From positions 1 through 64,000 of the forward strand of contig NZ_MSSW01000031.1 of the NCBI RefSeq assembly GCF_002150685.1: a stretch of 64,000 nt of DNA, given 5' to 3'. Below are positions 7,526 to 16,065 of the stretch, piece by piece. The notes beneath the pieces are model-generated. The model did no database searches and was not told where the DNA came from. It worked only from the letters and a program-made list of their open reading frames with translations. The translations under genes were made by a program, and so were the position numbers. Every line of letters begins with the position of its first letter. Within the stretch, counting starts at the first letter, position 1. This stretch comes from Algoriphagus antarcticus. GTDB lineage: Bacteria; Bacteroidota; Bacteroidia; Cytophagales; Cyclobacteriaceae.

Positions 7526-8203
7526 ATGGATAAAAAATTAATTGAAGGTTTTGAGCATGTTCGATACGAACGTCCGCAGCTCAGCCCTGAAGAAATGATC
7601 GAGCGTTCTGAGCAGTTTTATCAGGATATGGATCAAAGACGCACTGTCAGGGAATTTGATACACGTCCAGTACCGCCGGAAGTTCTGGAAAACATCATCC
7701 TTACTGCAAGTACAGCCCCTTCTGGTGCGCATAAGCAGCCTTGGACATTTTGCTTAATTTCAGATCTCAGTATCAAAAAGAAAATCAGAAATGCTGCCGA
7801 AGAGGAGGAAAAAACCAGTTACTCCTCCAGAATGCCTGATAATTGGAAAGCAGATTTGAAACCACTAGGTACAACGTGGGAAAAGCCTTTTCTAGAAGAA
7901 GCTCCGTATTTGATCGTAGTTTTCAAACAGTCCTATGGTATGGAAAATGGAGAAAAAATACAGCACTACTATGTCAATGAATCTGTGGGAATAGCCTGTG
8001 GCTTCCTCATCGCAGCCATTCACCAAGCTGGTCTAGCCGCTGTGACGCACACGCCAAGTCCGATGAATTTCCTTAGTGAGATTTTGGAAAGACCTTTCAA
8101 CGAGAAACCATACCTATTGATTCCTGTAGGATATCCCAAAGCAGAAACCTATGTGCCAGACATCCACCGAAAGTCACTCGAAGAAGTCATCAAGAAGTTC
8201 TAA
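7526..8203 (+). CDS. Iodotyrosine deiodinase-like flavoprotein (nitroreductase family)
   Basis: The 225-residue protein belongs to the FMN nitroreductase superfamily and matches the iodotyrosine deiodinase branch rather than typical nitroreductases. FMN contacts are seen at QRRTVREF (38-44) and STAPSGAHKQPW (62-73). The active-site lid region keeps the three residues that bind the amino-acid zwitterion in mammalian deiodinase: Glu95, Tyr99 and Lys120 (EEEEKTSY...SRM...TWEK). FKQSYG, NEKPYLLIPVGYP and the HYYVNES segment also fit. It probably removes halide from halotyrosines reductively in the cytoplasm. The mammalian membrane anchor is absent, as in bacterial homologues. A TTG at 7520 is a less likely start. 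Confidence 0.88.
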   Translation: MDKKLIEGFEHVRYERPQLSPEEMIERSEQFYQDMDQRRTVREFDTRPVPPEVLENIILTASTAPSGAHKQPWTFCLISDLSIKKKIRNAAEEEEKTSYSSRMPDNWKADLKPLGTTWEKPFLEEAPYLIVVFKQSYGMENGEKIQHYYVNESVGIACGFLIAAIHQAGLAAVTHTPSPMNFLSEILERPFNEKPYLLIPVGYPKAETYVPDIHRKSLEEVIKKF

Positions 8204-8210
8204 GTGCAAA

Positions 8211-8240
8211 AAGACGATCAAAATTGATCGCCTTTTTTAT
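8211..8240. terminator. Bidirectional terminator between convergent genes
   Basis: CGATCAA (8215-8221) pairs with TTGATCG (8224-8230). It is flanked by an A-run on the left and a T-run on the right, so it can end both the deiodinase-like gene and the convergent mscS transcript. Confidence 0.75.
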
Positions 8241-8254
8241 TGGTTTAGAGCTTG

Positions 8255-9109
8255 TTAAGAATTTGATTCTTCTTCAGATGCTTTTTCTTTGATCTGATAA
8301 ACAACACGTTGAGGGAAAGGGATCTCAATTCCAGCTTTTTCAAATTCAGTGTTAATTGCCTCCATACCATCGAAGTGCATTGGCCACATTTCTGACGATT
8401 TGGCCCAAACTCTGACCACCATATCTAAAGAACTATCTCCGAAATTTGTCAACGCTACAAAAGGTGCTGGATCCTGGAGGGCACGAGGATCGTTCTCAAA
8501 GATATTCAGCAAAATCTCTTTTGCCTGTTTGATATTGGTACCATATGCCACTCCTACTTTGAATTCAGTTCTTCTGGTCGCTTGAGTACTCATGTTAATG
8601 ATATCCGAATTAGCCAGACTACCATTTGGGATAACTACCTCTAAATTATCAAAAGTCATCAGGTGGGTATACAAAATCTGTATTTTAGCTACTGTGCCAG
8701 TATGTCCCTGTGCAACTATGACATCTCCTACTTTAAAGGGTTTAAAGCCTAAAATCAGAATACCTCCGGCAAAATTTGAAAGAGAACCTTGCAAAGCCAA
8801 GCCTATAGCCAAGCCTGCTGCACCAAATATGGCAACTGTGGATCCTAAAGGTGCACCCAGAATACTTGCCACTCCCATAAATAGGGTGATGTATAATATG
8901 ATTTTAACAAACCCAAAAAGAAATTCATTTAGAGATGGATTTGTCTCCCTATTTTCCAAAAGATTTCGCAATCCCTTCAGGAGGGCATTTATAATAAATT
9001 TGCCAATTAGGTAAAAAATTACAGCAAATATAATCCTCGGTACAATTAAGTACGCCAAGTCAATTGCACGTTCATAAAATGCATTTACCGTTTCCTGAGA
9101 AAATTCCAT
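8255..9109 (-). CDS. mscS: Small-conductance mechanosensitive channel, MscS family
   Basis: This 284-residue protein has the minimal three-helix MscS layout. Two N-terminal helices (about 18-40 and 62-82) precede the pore helix with its Gly/Ala pattern GAAGLAIGLALQGSLSNFAGG, then the beta domain (FKVGDVIVAQGHTGTV, VVIPNGSLANSDIINMS) and an alpha/beta C-terminal domain. It opens under membrane tension to release solutes during osmotic downshock. The gene begins 27 bases after the methyltransferase stop, so it is probably the last gene of the polyketide operon transcript. That may be coincidental or may protect membranes changed by the product. Confidence 0.95.
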   Translation of the reverse strand: MEFSQETVNAFYERAIDLAYLIVPRIIFAVIFYLIGKFIINALLKGLRNLLENRETNPSLNEFLFGFVKIILYITLFMGVASILGAPLGSTVAIFGAAGLAIGLALQGSLSNFAGGILILGFKPFKVGDVIVAQGHTGTVAKIQILYTHLMTFDNLEVVIPNGSLANSDIINMSTQATRRTEFKVGVAYGTNIKQAKEILLNIFENDPRALQDPAPFVALTNFGDSSLDMVVRVWAKSSEMWPMHFDGMEAINTEFEKAGIEIPFPQRVVYQIKEKASEEESNS

Positions 9110-9136
9110 ATTACTTTAATTTTGGTTGATGATTCC

Positions 9137-9841
9137 TTAAAATACAATATTCACTTGCCAGCGAAACGCCCAATGCCAGCTTACTTCAAAGTGTTCAATC
9201 TGAGCAGAACGCAATATTCGCTTCCAATCTTCTCTGGAAAAGCTCCTCAATACAGATAGAGATGCATCATGCTGCACCATCTTAGACTGGCTAAACAAAC
9301 GAGTCAACCACTTGATGCTATAAAAAGCTAGTGGATGTCGGTGTAAATCGTTGATCACTATACCCAATCGGGATTTTTCCCGAAGAGATATTAGCAACTT
9401 AACTAATTCGCTATCTGTAAAATGATGTGTGAAGAGCGTACAAGTAGAGATATCTACTTTTTCTTCTGAAAATTCAGTGTCAAAAACATTCTGGGCTCTC
9501 CAGACTACTTTGGGTAAATCAGCTAATCTAACCGCCGCGAGGTCGATAATGTTCCTATTGGCATCGATTCCTGTAAAATCAATGGCTTTTTTTTGGCTTT
9601 TTGCCCAGTCATCCATCACTCTAATCATGTCCCCGCCACCACAACCAATGTCTGCTACTGAATATGAATCTTGTGGATGACTTCTAAAAATCTTCGCAAG
9701 CCCAGAAGTAGTCACATAGTTTCCACCTAGCCAGCGATTGATAGTTTTTAGCTCGCGCAAAGTTTGATTGAGCTCTTCACCTGAACAATTGAGGTCGTCC
9801 ATCAGCTCTTTTTCCTTACTTCGCTGCGCAAATTTGCTCAT
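9137..9841 (-). CDS. Class I SAM-dependent methyltransferase of the type III PKS cluster
   Basis: The 234-residue protein has the class I methyltransferase core: motif I VADIGCGGGDMIRVM, an acidic motif II FTGIDANRNII and motif IV around ISTCTLFTHHF. It is soluble, with a Trp-rich end (SWHWAFRW). Its ATG shares a base with the stop of the type III PKS gene (TGATG), which argues strongly that it methylates the polyketide product, at oxygen or ring carbon. A GTG one codon upstream is an alternative start. Its substrate is inferred from context only. An unrelated methyltransferase could in principle be encoded here. Confidence 0.9.
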   Translation of the reverse strand: MSKFAQRSKEKELMDDLNCSGEELNQTLRELKTINRWLGGNYVTTSGLAKIFRSHPQDSYSVADIGCGGGDMIRVMDDWAKSQKKAIDFTGIDANRNIIDLAAVRLADLPKVVWRAQNVFDTEFSEEKVDISTCTLFTHHFTDSELVKLLISLREKSRLGIVINDLHRHPLAFYSIKWLTRLFSQSKMVQHDASLSVLRSFSREDWKRILRSAQIEHFEVSWHWAFRWQVNIVF

Positions 9842-10917
9842 CACTTTTCCAGAAGTAGAGTTTCCAACGTGAGCCCTGGGCCAAATCCCATGGATAGTAT
9901 TTCTCCCTGAATTTTATCATCGTGCATCATTCGCTCCAGCACAAAGAGTATGGTAGCCGAAGACATATTTCCGAATTGATTCAAGACTTGCATTGCATGT
10001 GCGTTTACAGACTCAGGTAAGCCAAATGCCTCTTGAACTTTCTGAAGAATCTGCTTTCCACCAGGATGAATAGCAAAGTTGTCCACATTGGATAATTTAA
10101 ATTTTTCTTCAAACTTCTCCTTCAATTGCTTAATTCCCTGATCCAAAAGTGTAGGTATATATTTGCTCAGTCGCATTTCAAATCCAAAATCCCCAATACC
10201 CCATGCCATATCTCCTTCTCCTTCCCGCAGCACCTGACTGAGATAGGACTTGATTTTCAATCCAGAATCGGAGCTCATTACTAAAGCAGCAGCAGCTCCA
10301 TCCCCAAAAAGTGAATTGGCGAGTATGTTGTCTTCCACATATTCTTTCTGAAAATGCAAGGTGCAAAGCTCTACAGATACCAGCATCACTTTGGCTTCTG
10401 GTTCTGCCTTGACTATTTTATCTGCCAGCTTCAACCCTGTAAATGCGGCATAGCATCCCATGAAATGCACACAATAACGCTCCACAGAATCATCCAAGTC
10501 CAGTCTTTTCATTAAGTCCAATTCCACCCCAGGAGCCACCATTCCAGTGCAGGAAACTAAGATCAAATGGGTGATTTCGGAAGGATTTACTTTAGTTTTA
10601 GAAAGGCAATTAGCCACCGCATCTTCACAAAGTTGGGGGGCAGTTTGTCGAAAAACTTCCATTCTGGCCTTGGTGCCCGGGAAAGGTTCAAAATCTTTAG
10701 ACTTTGGGAAAAAGGTAAAGTCCTTAGGATCGGATTTTTCAAAATCACTCAGCACACTGTATCGACTGGAAATCCCAGACTTTCTATAGAGAAAACTCAA
10801 CTTTCTTGATTCCAATTCATCCAGCTGATGCGCTCTTTGCATAAAATTCGAAATGGTAGACTGATCAATCGGTTTCCCTGGATTTGCCAAACCAATACTT
10901 ACTATTCCGATATTCAT
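9841..10917 (-). CDS. Type III polyketide synthase
   Basis: The 358-residue enzyme has the thiolase fold of the chalcone/stilbene synthase family. The catalytic triad is visible: Cys155 in HFMGCYAAF, His284 in FAIHPGGKQ and Asn317 in NQFGNMSSA. The His-Asn spacing of 33 matches plant chalcone synthase. The C-terminal GFGPGLTLE signature is also present. It condenses malonyl-CoA units onto an acyl-CoA starter, and the starter cannot be predicted from these motifs alone. Bacterial relatives make alkylresorcinols, alkylpyrones or tetrahydroxynaphthalene. ATG at 10917 (MNIGIVSIG) is preferred to an upstream ATG at 10974. It is the first gene of an operon with the methyltransferase and mscS. Confidence 0.95.
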   Translation of the reverse strand: MNIGIVSIGLANPGKPIDQSTISNFMQRAHQLDELESRKLSFLYRKSGISSRYSVLSDFEKSDPKDFTFFPKSKDFEPFPGTKARMEVFRQTAPQLCEDAVANCLSKTKVNPSEITHLILVSCTGMVAPGVELDLMKRLDLDDSVERYCVHFMGCYAAFTGLKLADKIVKAEPEAKVMLVSVELCTLHFQKEYVEDNILANSLFGDGAAAALVMSSDSGLKIKSYLSQVLREGEGDMAWGIGDFGFEMRLSKYIPTLLDQGIKQLKEKFEEKFKLSNVDNFAIHPGGKQILQKVQEAFGLPESVNAHAMQVLNQFGNMSSATILFVLERMMHDDKIQGEILSMGFGPGLTLETLLLEK

Positions 10918-11118
10918 AGATAAAAATTTGGGTTGGGGGAATATGTCATCATGCTTACTATTTAATGGGTACACTACTATCTTTTTCCAAAACGGTGCCG
11001 AATTGTTTCACCCAATGGATATTTCATTAGATCAAGTTAATCGAATATATCTAAATTGGCTGAATGCAATGTAACTATATGCATACGGAATAGTTATTTG
11101 CCCAACCTTACGTACGAT

Positions 11119-12015
11119 ATGATTTCCCTTTCTACCCTTAAGCATCTTCGAATTCCTTTTTCCCTCTTTTTGATGCCTGTGTTTTTCTTTGCTCTGGCAC
11201 TTACTCCCAATCACAATGAGTCAAGAATCCTCTGGGTTTTTATTGCAATTCATCTATTTCTTTATCCATCAAGCAACGGCTACAACAGCTATTTCGACAA
11301 GGATGAAGAAAGCATAGGTGGGCTGAAGCATCCTCCAAAAGTCACCAAAGATCTCTATTGGCTTTCCCTGATTTTTTTCCTGCTTGCTATTGGCATAGGA
11401 GCGAGCATTAATTTCAGTTTTGCACTCATGCTGGTGATTTATGGCTTAGTGAGTATGGCTTATTCGCATCCTTCGATCCGTATCAAAAAGTACCCATGGC
11501 TAAGTTGGTTTATTGCAGGTTTATTCCAAGGCTATTTCACATTTGCTATGGTATATGCAGGCCTTAGCAATTTGAGTTGGGAGGTGCTTTATAAGCCGCA
11601 TGTGCTGATTGCAGGACTTTTGACGAGTTTGATGCTATGGGGAAACTATCCACTGACACAGGTTTACCAGCATGGAGAAGATAGCCGAAGAGGCGACCGC
11701 ACCTTAAGTTTGGTGTTGGGAATCAAAGGCACTTTTCTCTTTTCAGCCTTGGCTTTTATGATTACTGGAGCTGCTTTTGCCTGGTTTTTCCTTAGTCGAA
11801 ATCAAACCGACATACTTTGGGTTTACCTGACTGCGATGACACCGATTATGCTTTACTTTTTGACTTGGTTTAGCTTTATCAGACTGAATCCAATAAAATA
11901 TGCGAATTACAATTGGGCGATGGGAATGAATTATTTCTCTGCATTAGCACTCAATGCCTTCTTCATTTATTACTTCTTGGAAAACACGCAGATCTTGCAG
12001 GCTTTGGGTTATTAG
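11119..12015 (+). CDS. UbiA-family prenyltransferase
   Basis: The 298-residue protein has about eight hydrophobic helices and both Asp-rich motifs of the UbiA superfamily: NGYNSYFDKD (Asn53/Asn56, Asp60, Asp62) and YQHGEDSRRGDRTL (Asp188, Asp193). These bind magnesium and the prenyl diphosphate in the membrane. The enzyme would attach an isoprenoid to an aromatic acceptor. It lies divergent to the type III PKS gene, 201 bases away, so the PKS phenol is the likely acceptor. A menaquinone or heme-type role is possible but the context does not favour it. ATG at 11119 is used because upstream codons are not membrane-like. Confidence 0.92.
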   Translation: MISLSTLKHLRIPFSLFLMPVFFFALALTPNHNESRILWVFIAIHLFLYPSSNGYNSYFDKDEESIGGLKHPPKVTKDLYWLSLIFFLLAIGIGASINFSFALMLVIYGLVSMAYSHPSIRIKKYPWLSWFIAGLFQGYFTFAMVYAGLSNLSWEVLYKPHVLIAGLLTSLMLWGNYPLTQVYQHGEDSRRGDRTLSLVLGIKGTFLFSALAFMITGAAFAWFFLSRNQTDILWVYLTAMTPIMLYFLTWFSFIRLNPIKYANYNWAMGMNYFSALALNAFFIYYFLENTQILQALGY

Positions 12016-13127
12016 AATGCCTTACCGTGGGTGTTTTTTATAATTTGCTTCGCAATGAAAGGCACATTCTGAATTAGCTTTCTTGTGAAAACTGAAGCCT
12101 GCTTAGCCCCAAATAGTCGCTGGACTTTTCGACCAAGCCAAAGCCTTCTCTCAAAAAGTGCTTTCCAAGAAACCTCGTAGTTAGACTCTATTTCCGTCCT
12201 AGTCTTTCCTGCTAAAATTGATTCTGCAGCCAATTTTCCTGACTGTATAGCCATGGCCATTCCATTGCCACAAAGTGGGGTGATTAATCCTGCCGAATCG
12301 CCCGCCATGAGGATATGATTCTCCACAGGTCCTTTCCTCTCAAAATTAATCTCATTGATCACTTCGGGCTTTTCCAAGAGAAACTCGCTATCAGTAAAAA
12401 AGCGTTTTAGGCTTGGGTTTTTCCACAAAATCTCCTGTTCCATTGCCTCAATTGACCCGTACTTTCTGAGATGTTCTCGATTGCCCAGATAGCAGAGATT
12501 TACTTTGTCCTCTTCTATCGCATTCAATCCACAATAGCCTCCCTCAAAATTGTAAAGTGCAACCGTATTCCGATCAAAGTCCGTTTTAATATGATATTTA
12601 ACCCCTATATACGGACTCCTTTTTTCGATGAAACTACGCTTCAAGACTTTATCCAGTTTGGATCTTTTGCCGAAGGCACCAATAACATATTCTGCTGCAA
12701 GAGATTCCCCTCCAGCCAATTCCAGCGTGAATTGATTTTCGATTTCATCAAACAAAACAGTCTCTACCTGTACGCCAGTTCTTACTTCACCTCCATTTTC
12801 TAACACTTTCTGATAAAAATGCTCATCAAGTACATAGCGACTAATTCCGAATCCTCCCATATCCAATAGCGTGGTAACACTTTTACCAGTGGTATCAGAA
12901 AATAGAAAGTGCGTAATGGTAGGAAGATCATACCCTGTGGGGAGAAGATTTTCCCTTTTCAAAAAATCAAATACTTCATTGGACAGATATTCTCCGCATA
13001 CGCGATGAAATGGATAGCTCTTCTTTTCGACCAATAGAACATCACGTCCGCTTTTGGCCAATAAATAAGCTGATATCAAGCCTGCTAAGCCTCCTCCAAT
13101 TACTACTGTACTGTACTTATCGATCAC
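12012..13127 (-). CDS. FAD-dependent oxidoreductase, geranylgeranyl reductase/monooxygenase-like
   Basis: The 371-residue flavoprotein has an N-terminal dinucleotide-binding GGGLAGLISAYLLAKSG, a PFHRVCGEYLS segment typical of the geranylgeranyl-reductase and aromatic-hydroxylase group, and the FAD-binding AGDSAGLITPLCGNGMA. It could hydroxylate an aromatic ring, saturate an isoprenoid chain or oxidise a phenol to a quinone. The motifs do not separate these options. Its stop overlaps the UbiA stop by four bases in convergent orientation, which supports a shared pathway only by proximity. Translation begins at GTG, since no ATG is better placed. Confidence 0.88.
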   Translation of the reverse strand: MIDKYSTVVIGGGLAGLISAYLLAKSGRDVLLVEKKSYPFHRVCGEYLSNEVFDFLKRENLLPTGYDLPTITHFLFSDTTGKSVTTLLDMGGFGISRYVLDEHFYQKVLENGGEVRTGVQVETVLFDEIENQFTLELAGGESLAAEYVIGAFGKRSKLDKVLKRSFIEKRSPYIGVKYHIKTDFDRNTVALYNFEGGYCGLNAIEEDKVNLCYLGNREHLRKYGSIEAMEQEILWKNPSLKRFFTDSEFLLEKPEVINEINFERKGPVENHILMAGDSAGLITPLCGNGMAMAIQSGKLAAESILAGKTRTEIESNYEVSWKALFERRLWLGRKVQRLFGAKQASVFTRKLIQNVPFIAKQIIKNTHGKAF

Positions 13128-13235
13128 CGCTGTGCCTTTAAATTTGCATATAAACCGCTCATCAAAAATGGCTGATCCTTACAGACTCTTTGAGGAAATT
13201 CACGGTTTAGAAAATTACTTAACCAAATATAAACT

Positions 13236-15761
13236 ATGAGAAATACCGTACCCAAATTACTTAGAAGATTAACACTAATCTTAGGTGTAATGGGTGTTAT
13301 GTTGTATTCTACGGATTCTTTTGCCCAAAAAAAGAAGAAAAAAGACTCCAAGAATGAAACTACTACCTCAGCTACTCCTGCCAAACCAAAAGCTAATGAT
13401 TCTGAACCTAAGCCTTACAAAGAGGTAATCACAGCAAAGGCAAAATCAAAAGACGGCCTTTTCAAGGTTCATCAGATTGAAGATAAGTATTACTACGAGA
13501 TTCCTGACTCCCTGCTAGGCAGAGATATGCTGATGGTCACGACGATTGCCAAAACTGCCAATGGTCTCGGCTATGGCGGTGAGCGCACCAACACGCTAAT
13601 GCTTCGTTGGGAAAAGAACAACAAGGACATCCACCTTAAAGTTATCTCTGTAAATAACTATGCAGCGGATTCTCTTCCGATCGCTTTGGCTGTAAAGAAC
13701 TCCAATTTGGAGCCATTGCTACAAAAGTTTGCCATCAAATCTCTAGCTACGGATTCTACCGGAATCGTAATCGAGGCAACAGATTTATGGTCAAAGGATG
13801 TACAAGCCTTGGGACTTCCAAAAGGACAGCGTACAGAATACAAAGTCACGCGTCTGGATACGGATAGATCTTATATCGAGCATATCCATACCTATCCGAT
13901 CAATATCGAGGCGAGATATGTAATGACTTACATTGCAAGCGAGCCGCCTTCGAATAGCTCTACAGGATCTATCACGCTTGAGATGAACTCATCGATGTTG
14001 CTTCTGCCAAAAGAGCCAATGAAGCAGCGTTTGGGCGATCAGCGAGTTGGTTGGTTTAGCAGATCTATCGTGGATTACGGTGCTGATGCCCAAAAAGCGC
14101 AGAATCGCACGTTCCTTGACCGATGGAGACTGGAAGTGAAGGAAGAGGACATGGAGAAATTCAAGGCTGGCGAATTAGTGGAGCCAAAGAAGCAGATCGT
14201 TTATTACATCGATCCTGCTACTCCTAAGCAGTGGATTCCATTCTTGATCGCTGGGGTAAATGATTGGCAGGTTGCATTTGAAGCTGCTGGTTTTAAAAAT
14301 GCCATCATTGCCAAAGAAGCTCCAACCAAAGAAGAAGATCCAGATTGGAGTCCTGAAGATGCTAGGTATTCTGTGATCAGATATTTCGCTTCCGATATTC
14401 AAAATGCTTACGGACCTCACGTATCTGATCCACGATCAGGTGAAATCTTAGAATCTGATATCGGATGGTATCACAACGTGATGAACTTGCTGAGAAACTG
14501 GTTCTTCATCCAAACTGCAGCGATCAACCCTGAAGCACAAAGTATACAGTTCAAGGATGAAGTAATGGGTAGATTGGTCCAATTTGTCTCTTCTCATGAA
14601 GTAGGACACACGCTTGGCCTTCCACACAACTTCGCTTCTTCTCATGCTTATCCAGTAGAGAAATTGAGGGATGCAGCGTTTACTAAGGAAATGGGAACTG
14701 CCCCATCTATCATGGATTATGCACGATTCAATTACATCGCGCAGCCCGGTGACGAGGGAGTAAGCTTAATGCCAAACGTAGGCCCTTATGACAAATACGC
14801 TGTAGCTTGGGGCTACAGACCAATTCCTGATGCAGCTACTCCAGAAGATGAATTGATGACGTTGGATAAGTGGATCTTGGAAAAGCAAGGTGATCCAGTT
14901 TACAGATATGGACGTCAGGGAAATAGCTATGACCCTACTGCTCAAAGTGAAGATTTGGGTGACAACTCAATGAAAGCTTCTGAGTATGGTATTGCAAACT
15001 TAAAGCACATCATGCCAAACTTAATGGAATGGACTGCTGAGCCAAACAAGCCATACAAAGACTTTGATGACTTGGGAGAAATGTACGGTCAGGTTATCAC
15101 ACAATTCAACAGATATATGGGTCACGTAAAAACCAATGTTGGCGGTGTAGCTGAAGTCTATAGAGCCACCGGACAGGATTTGCCTATTTATACTCATACT
15201 TCGAAAGACATTCAGAAGTCGGCAGTAGCTTTCTTGAACAAAGAGCTTTTCACTACACCTGGATGGATGATGCAAGATGATATCTTCGCCAGAACAGAAG
15301 ATTTCGGTGCATTAGAAAAAATCCGCGGTGTTCAGGCAAATACGTTGAATTCTGTACTTGACTTGGGAAGACTTGGACGAGTGATAGAAAATGAAGCCTT
15401 GAATGGTGACGAAGCCTACAAAATGACAGAGCTATTTGATGATTTGAGAAAAGGCATCTGGTCTGAGCTTCCTGCTGGTAAAACTATCGACGTTCATAGA
15501 AGAGCTTTGCAAAGAGCCTATATTGAGCGTATGGAATATTTGATGACAAGCGATGGACCAATCATCCCGGCATCTTTCAGAAGATATTTAGGAACGCAGA
15601 TCAACGCGTCTCAGTCAGATATCAGACCGATGGCTAGAGGTGAGTTGAAAATACTTCAAAGAGATATCAAATCTGCAATCGCTAGGACTTCAGATAGAAT
15701 GTCTAAGCTTCACTTGGAGGATGCACTAGAAAGAGTAAATACTATTCTTGATCCAAAGTAA
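13236..15761 (+). CDS. Secreted zinc metalloprotease with DUF5117/DUF5118 regions
   Basis: The 841-residue protein has a signal peptide (LILGVMGVMLYSTDSFAQ) followed by a Lys-rich stretch, so it is exported. The N-terminal half fits the DUF5118 and DUF5117 domains. The centre has the metzincin-type zinc site HEVGHTLGLPH, beginning at His454, with a Met-turn candidate downstream (SIMDYARFNY). This is the DUF4953-type metalloprotease family common in Bacteroidota. It probably degrades peptides in the periplasm or on the surface, with unknown substrate. It starts 108 bases from the divergent FAD oxidoreductase and ends before a strong terminator. Confidence 0.92.
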   Translation: MRNTVPKLLRRLTLILGVMGVMLYSTDSFAQKKKKKDSKNETTTSATPAKPKANDSEPKPYKEVITAKAKSKDGLFKVHQIEDKYYYEIPDSLLGRDMLMVTTIAKTANGLGYGGERTNTLMLRWEKNNKDIHLKVISVNNYAADSLPIALAVKNSNLEPLLQKFAIKSLATDSTGIVIEATDLWSKDVQALGLPKGQRTEYKVTRLDTDRSYIEHIHTYPINIEARYVMTYIASEPPSNSSTGSITLEMNSSMLLLPKEPMKQRLGDQRVGWFSRSIVDYGADAQKAQNRTFLDRWRLEVKEEDMEKFKAGELVEPKKQIVYYIDPATPKQWIPFLIAGVNDWQVAFEAAGFKNAIIAKEAPTKEEDPDWSPEDARYSVIRYFASDIQNAYGPHVSDPRSGEILESDIGWYHNVMNLLRNWFFIQTAAINPEAQSIQFKDEVMGRLVQFVSSHEVGHTLGLPHNFASSHAYPVEKLRDAAFTKEMGTAPSIMDYARFNYIAQPGDEGVSLMPNVGPYDKYAVAWGYRPIPDAATPEDELMTLDKWILEKQGDPVYRYGRQGNSYDPTAQSEDLGDNSMKASEYGIANLKHIMPNLMEWTAEPNKPYKDFDDLGEMYGQVITQFNRYMGHVKTNVGGVAEVYRATGQDLPIYTHTSKDIQKSAVAFLNKELFTTPGWMMQDDIFARTEDFGALEKIRGVQANTLNSVLDLGRLGRVIENEALNGDEAYKMTELFDDLRKGIWSELPAGKTIDVHRRALQRAYIERMEYLMTSDGPIIPASFRRYLGTQINASQSDIRPMARGELKILQRDIKSAIARTSDRMSKLHLEDALERVNTILDPK

Positions 15762-15780
15762 AATCGAGAAACTTTTAAAA

Positions 15781-15813
15781 AAATGGGTGCCAAATCGGCA
15801 CCCGTTTTTTTTG
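15781..15813 (+). terminator. Intrinsic terminator after the metalloprotease gene
   Basis: GGGTGCC (15785-15791) pairs with GGCACCC (15797-15803), followed by G and eight T. An A-run on the left strengthens the stem base. Confidence 0.9.
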
Positions 15814-15820
15814 AAAAATC

Positions 15821-15855
15821 TCTCGCAGCGGTGCAACGGTGCAGCGTTTTTTAAC
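15821..15855 (+). repeat. Left terminal repeat of MITE-like segment 1
   Basis: The segment starts TCTCGCAGCGG and matches the reverse complement of 15961-16003 at 25 of 33 aligned positions. The two copies face inward and bound a 183-base non-coding segment. The bases between them (15856-15960) contain no gene. Confidence 0.65.
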
Positions 15856-15960
15856 CATTACTTGAAAGATTGTCTTTTAAGGAGAAGGACTATTCTTATT
15901 CAAGTTGAGAGAACTCATTGATCTACAACCAACTCTTTACGCAGACGACCAATAAAAAAA

Positions 15961-16003
15961 AATTTCACCATAAGAAACGTTGCGCCCCCGAGCCGCTGCG
16001 AGA
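15961..16003 (-). repeat. Right terminal repeat of MITE-like segment 1
   Basis: Read on the minus strand from 16003, this 43-base segment matches 33822-33864 at 36 of 43 positions without gaps, ending in the shared ATGGTGAAATT. It lies 63 bases before the Fur-family gene, so it may affect that gene's promoter. No target-site duplication is evident. Confidence 0.7.
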
Positions 16004-16065
16004 ATATACCTTTGCGAGACAATAATCACTTGAAATCAATTTTTGATTAGTTTTGTTTCTAAATC

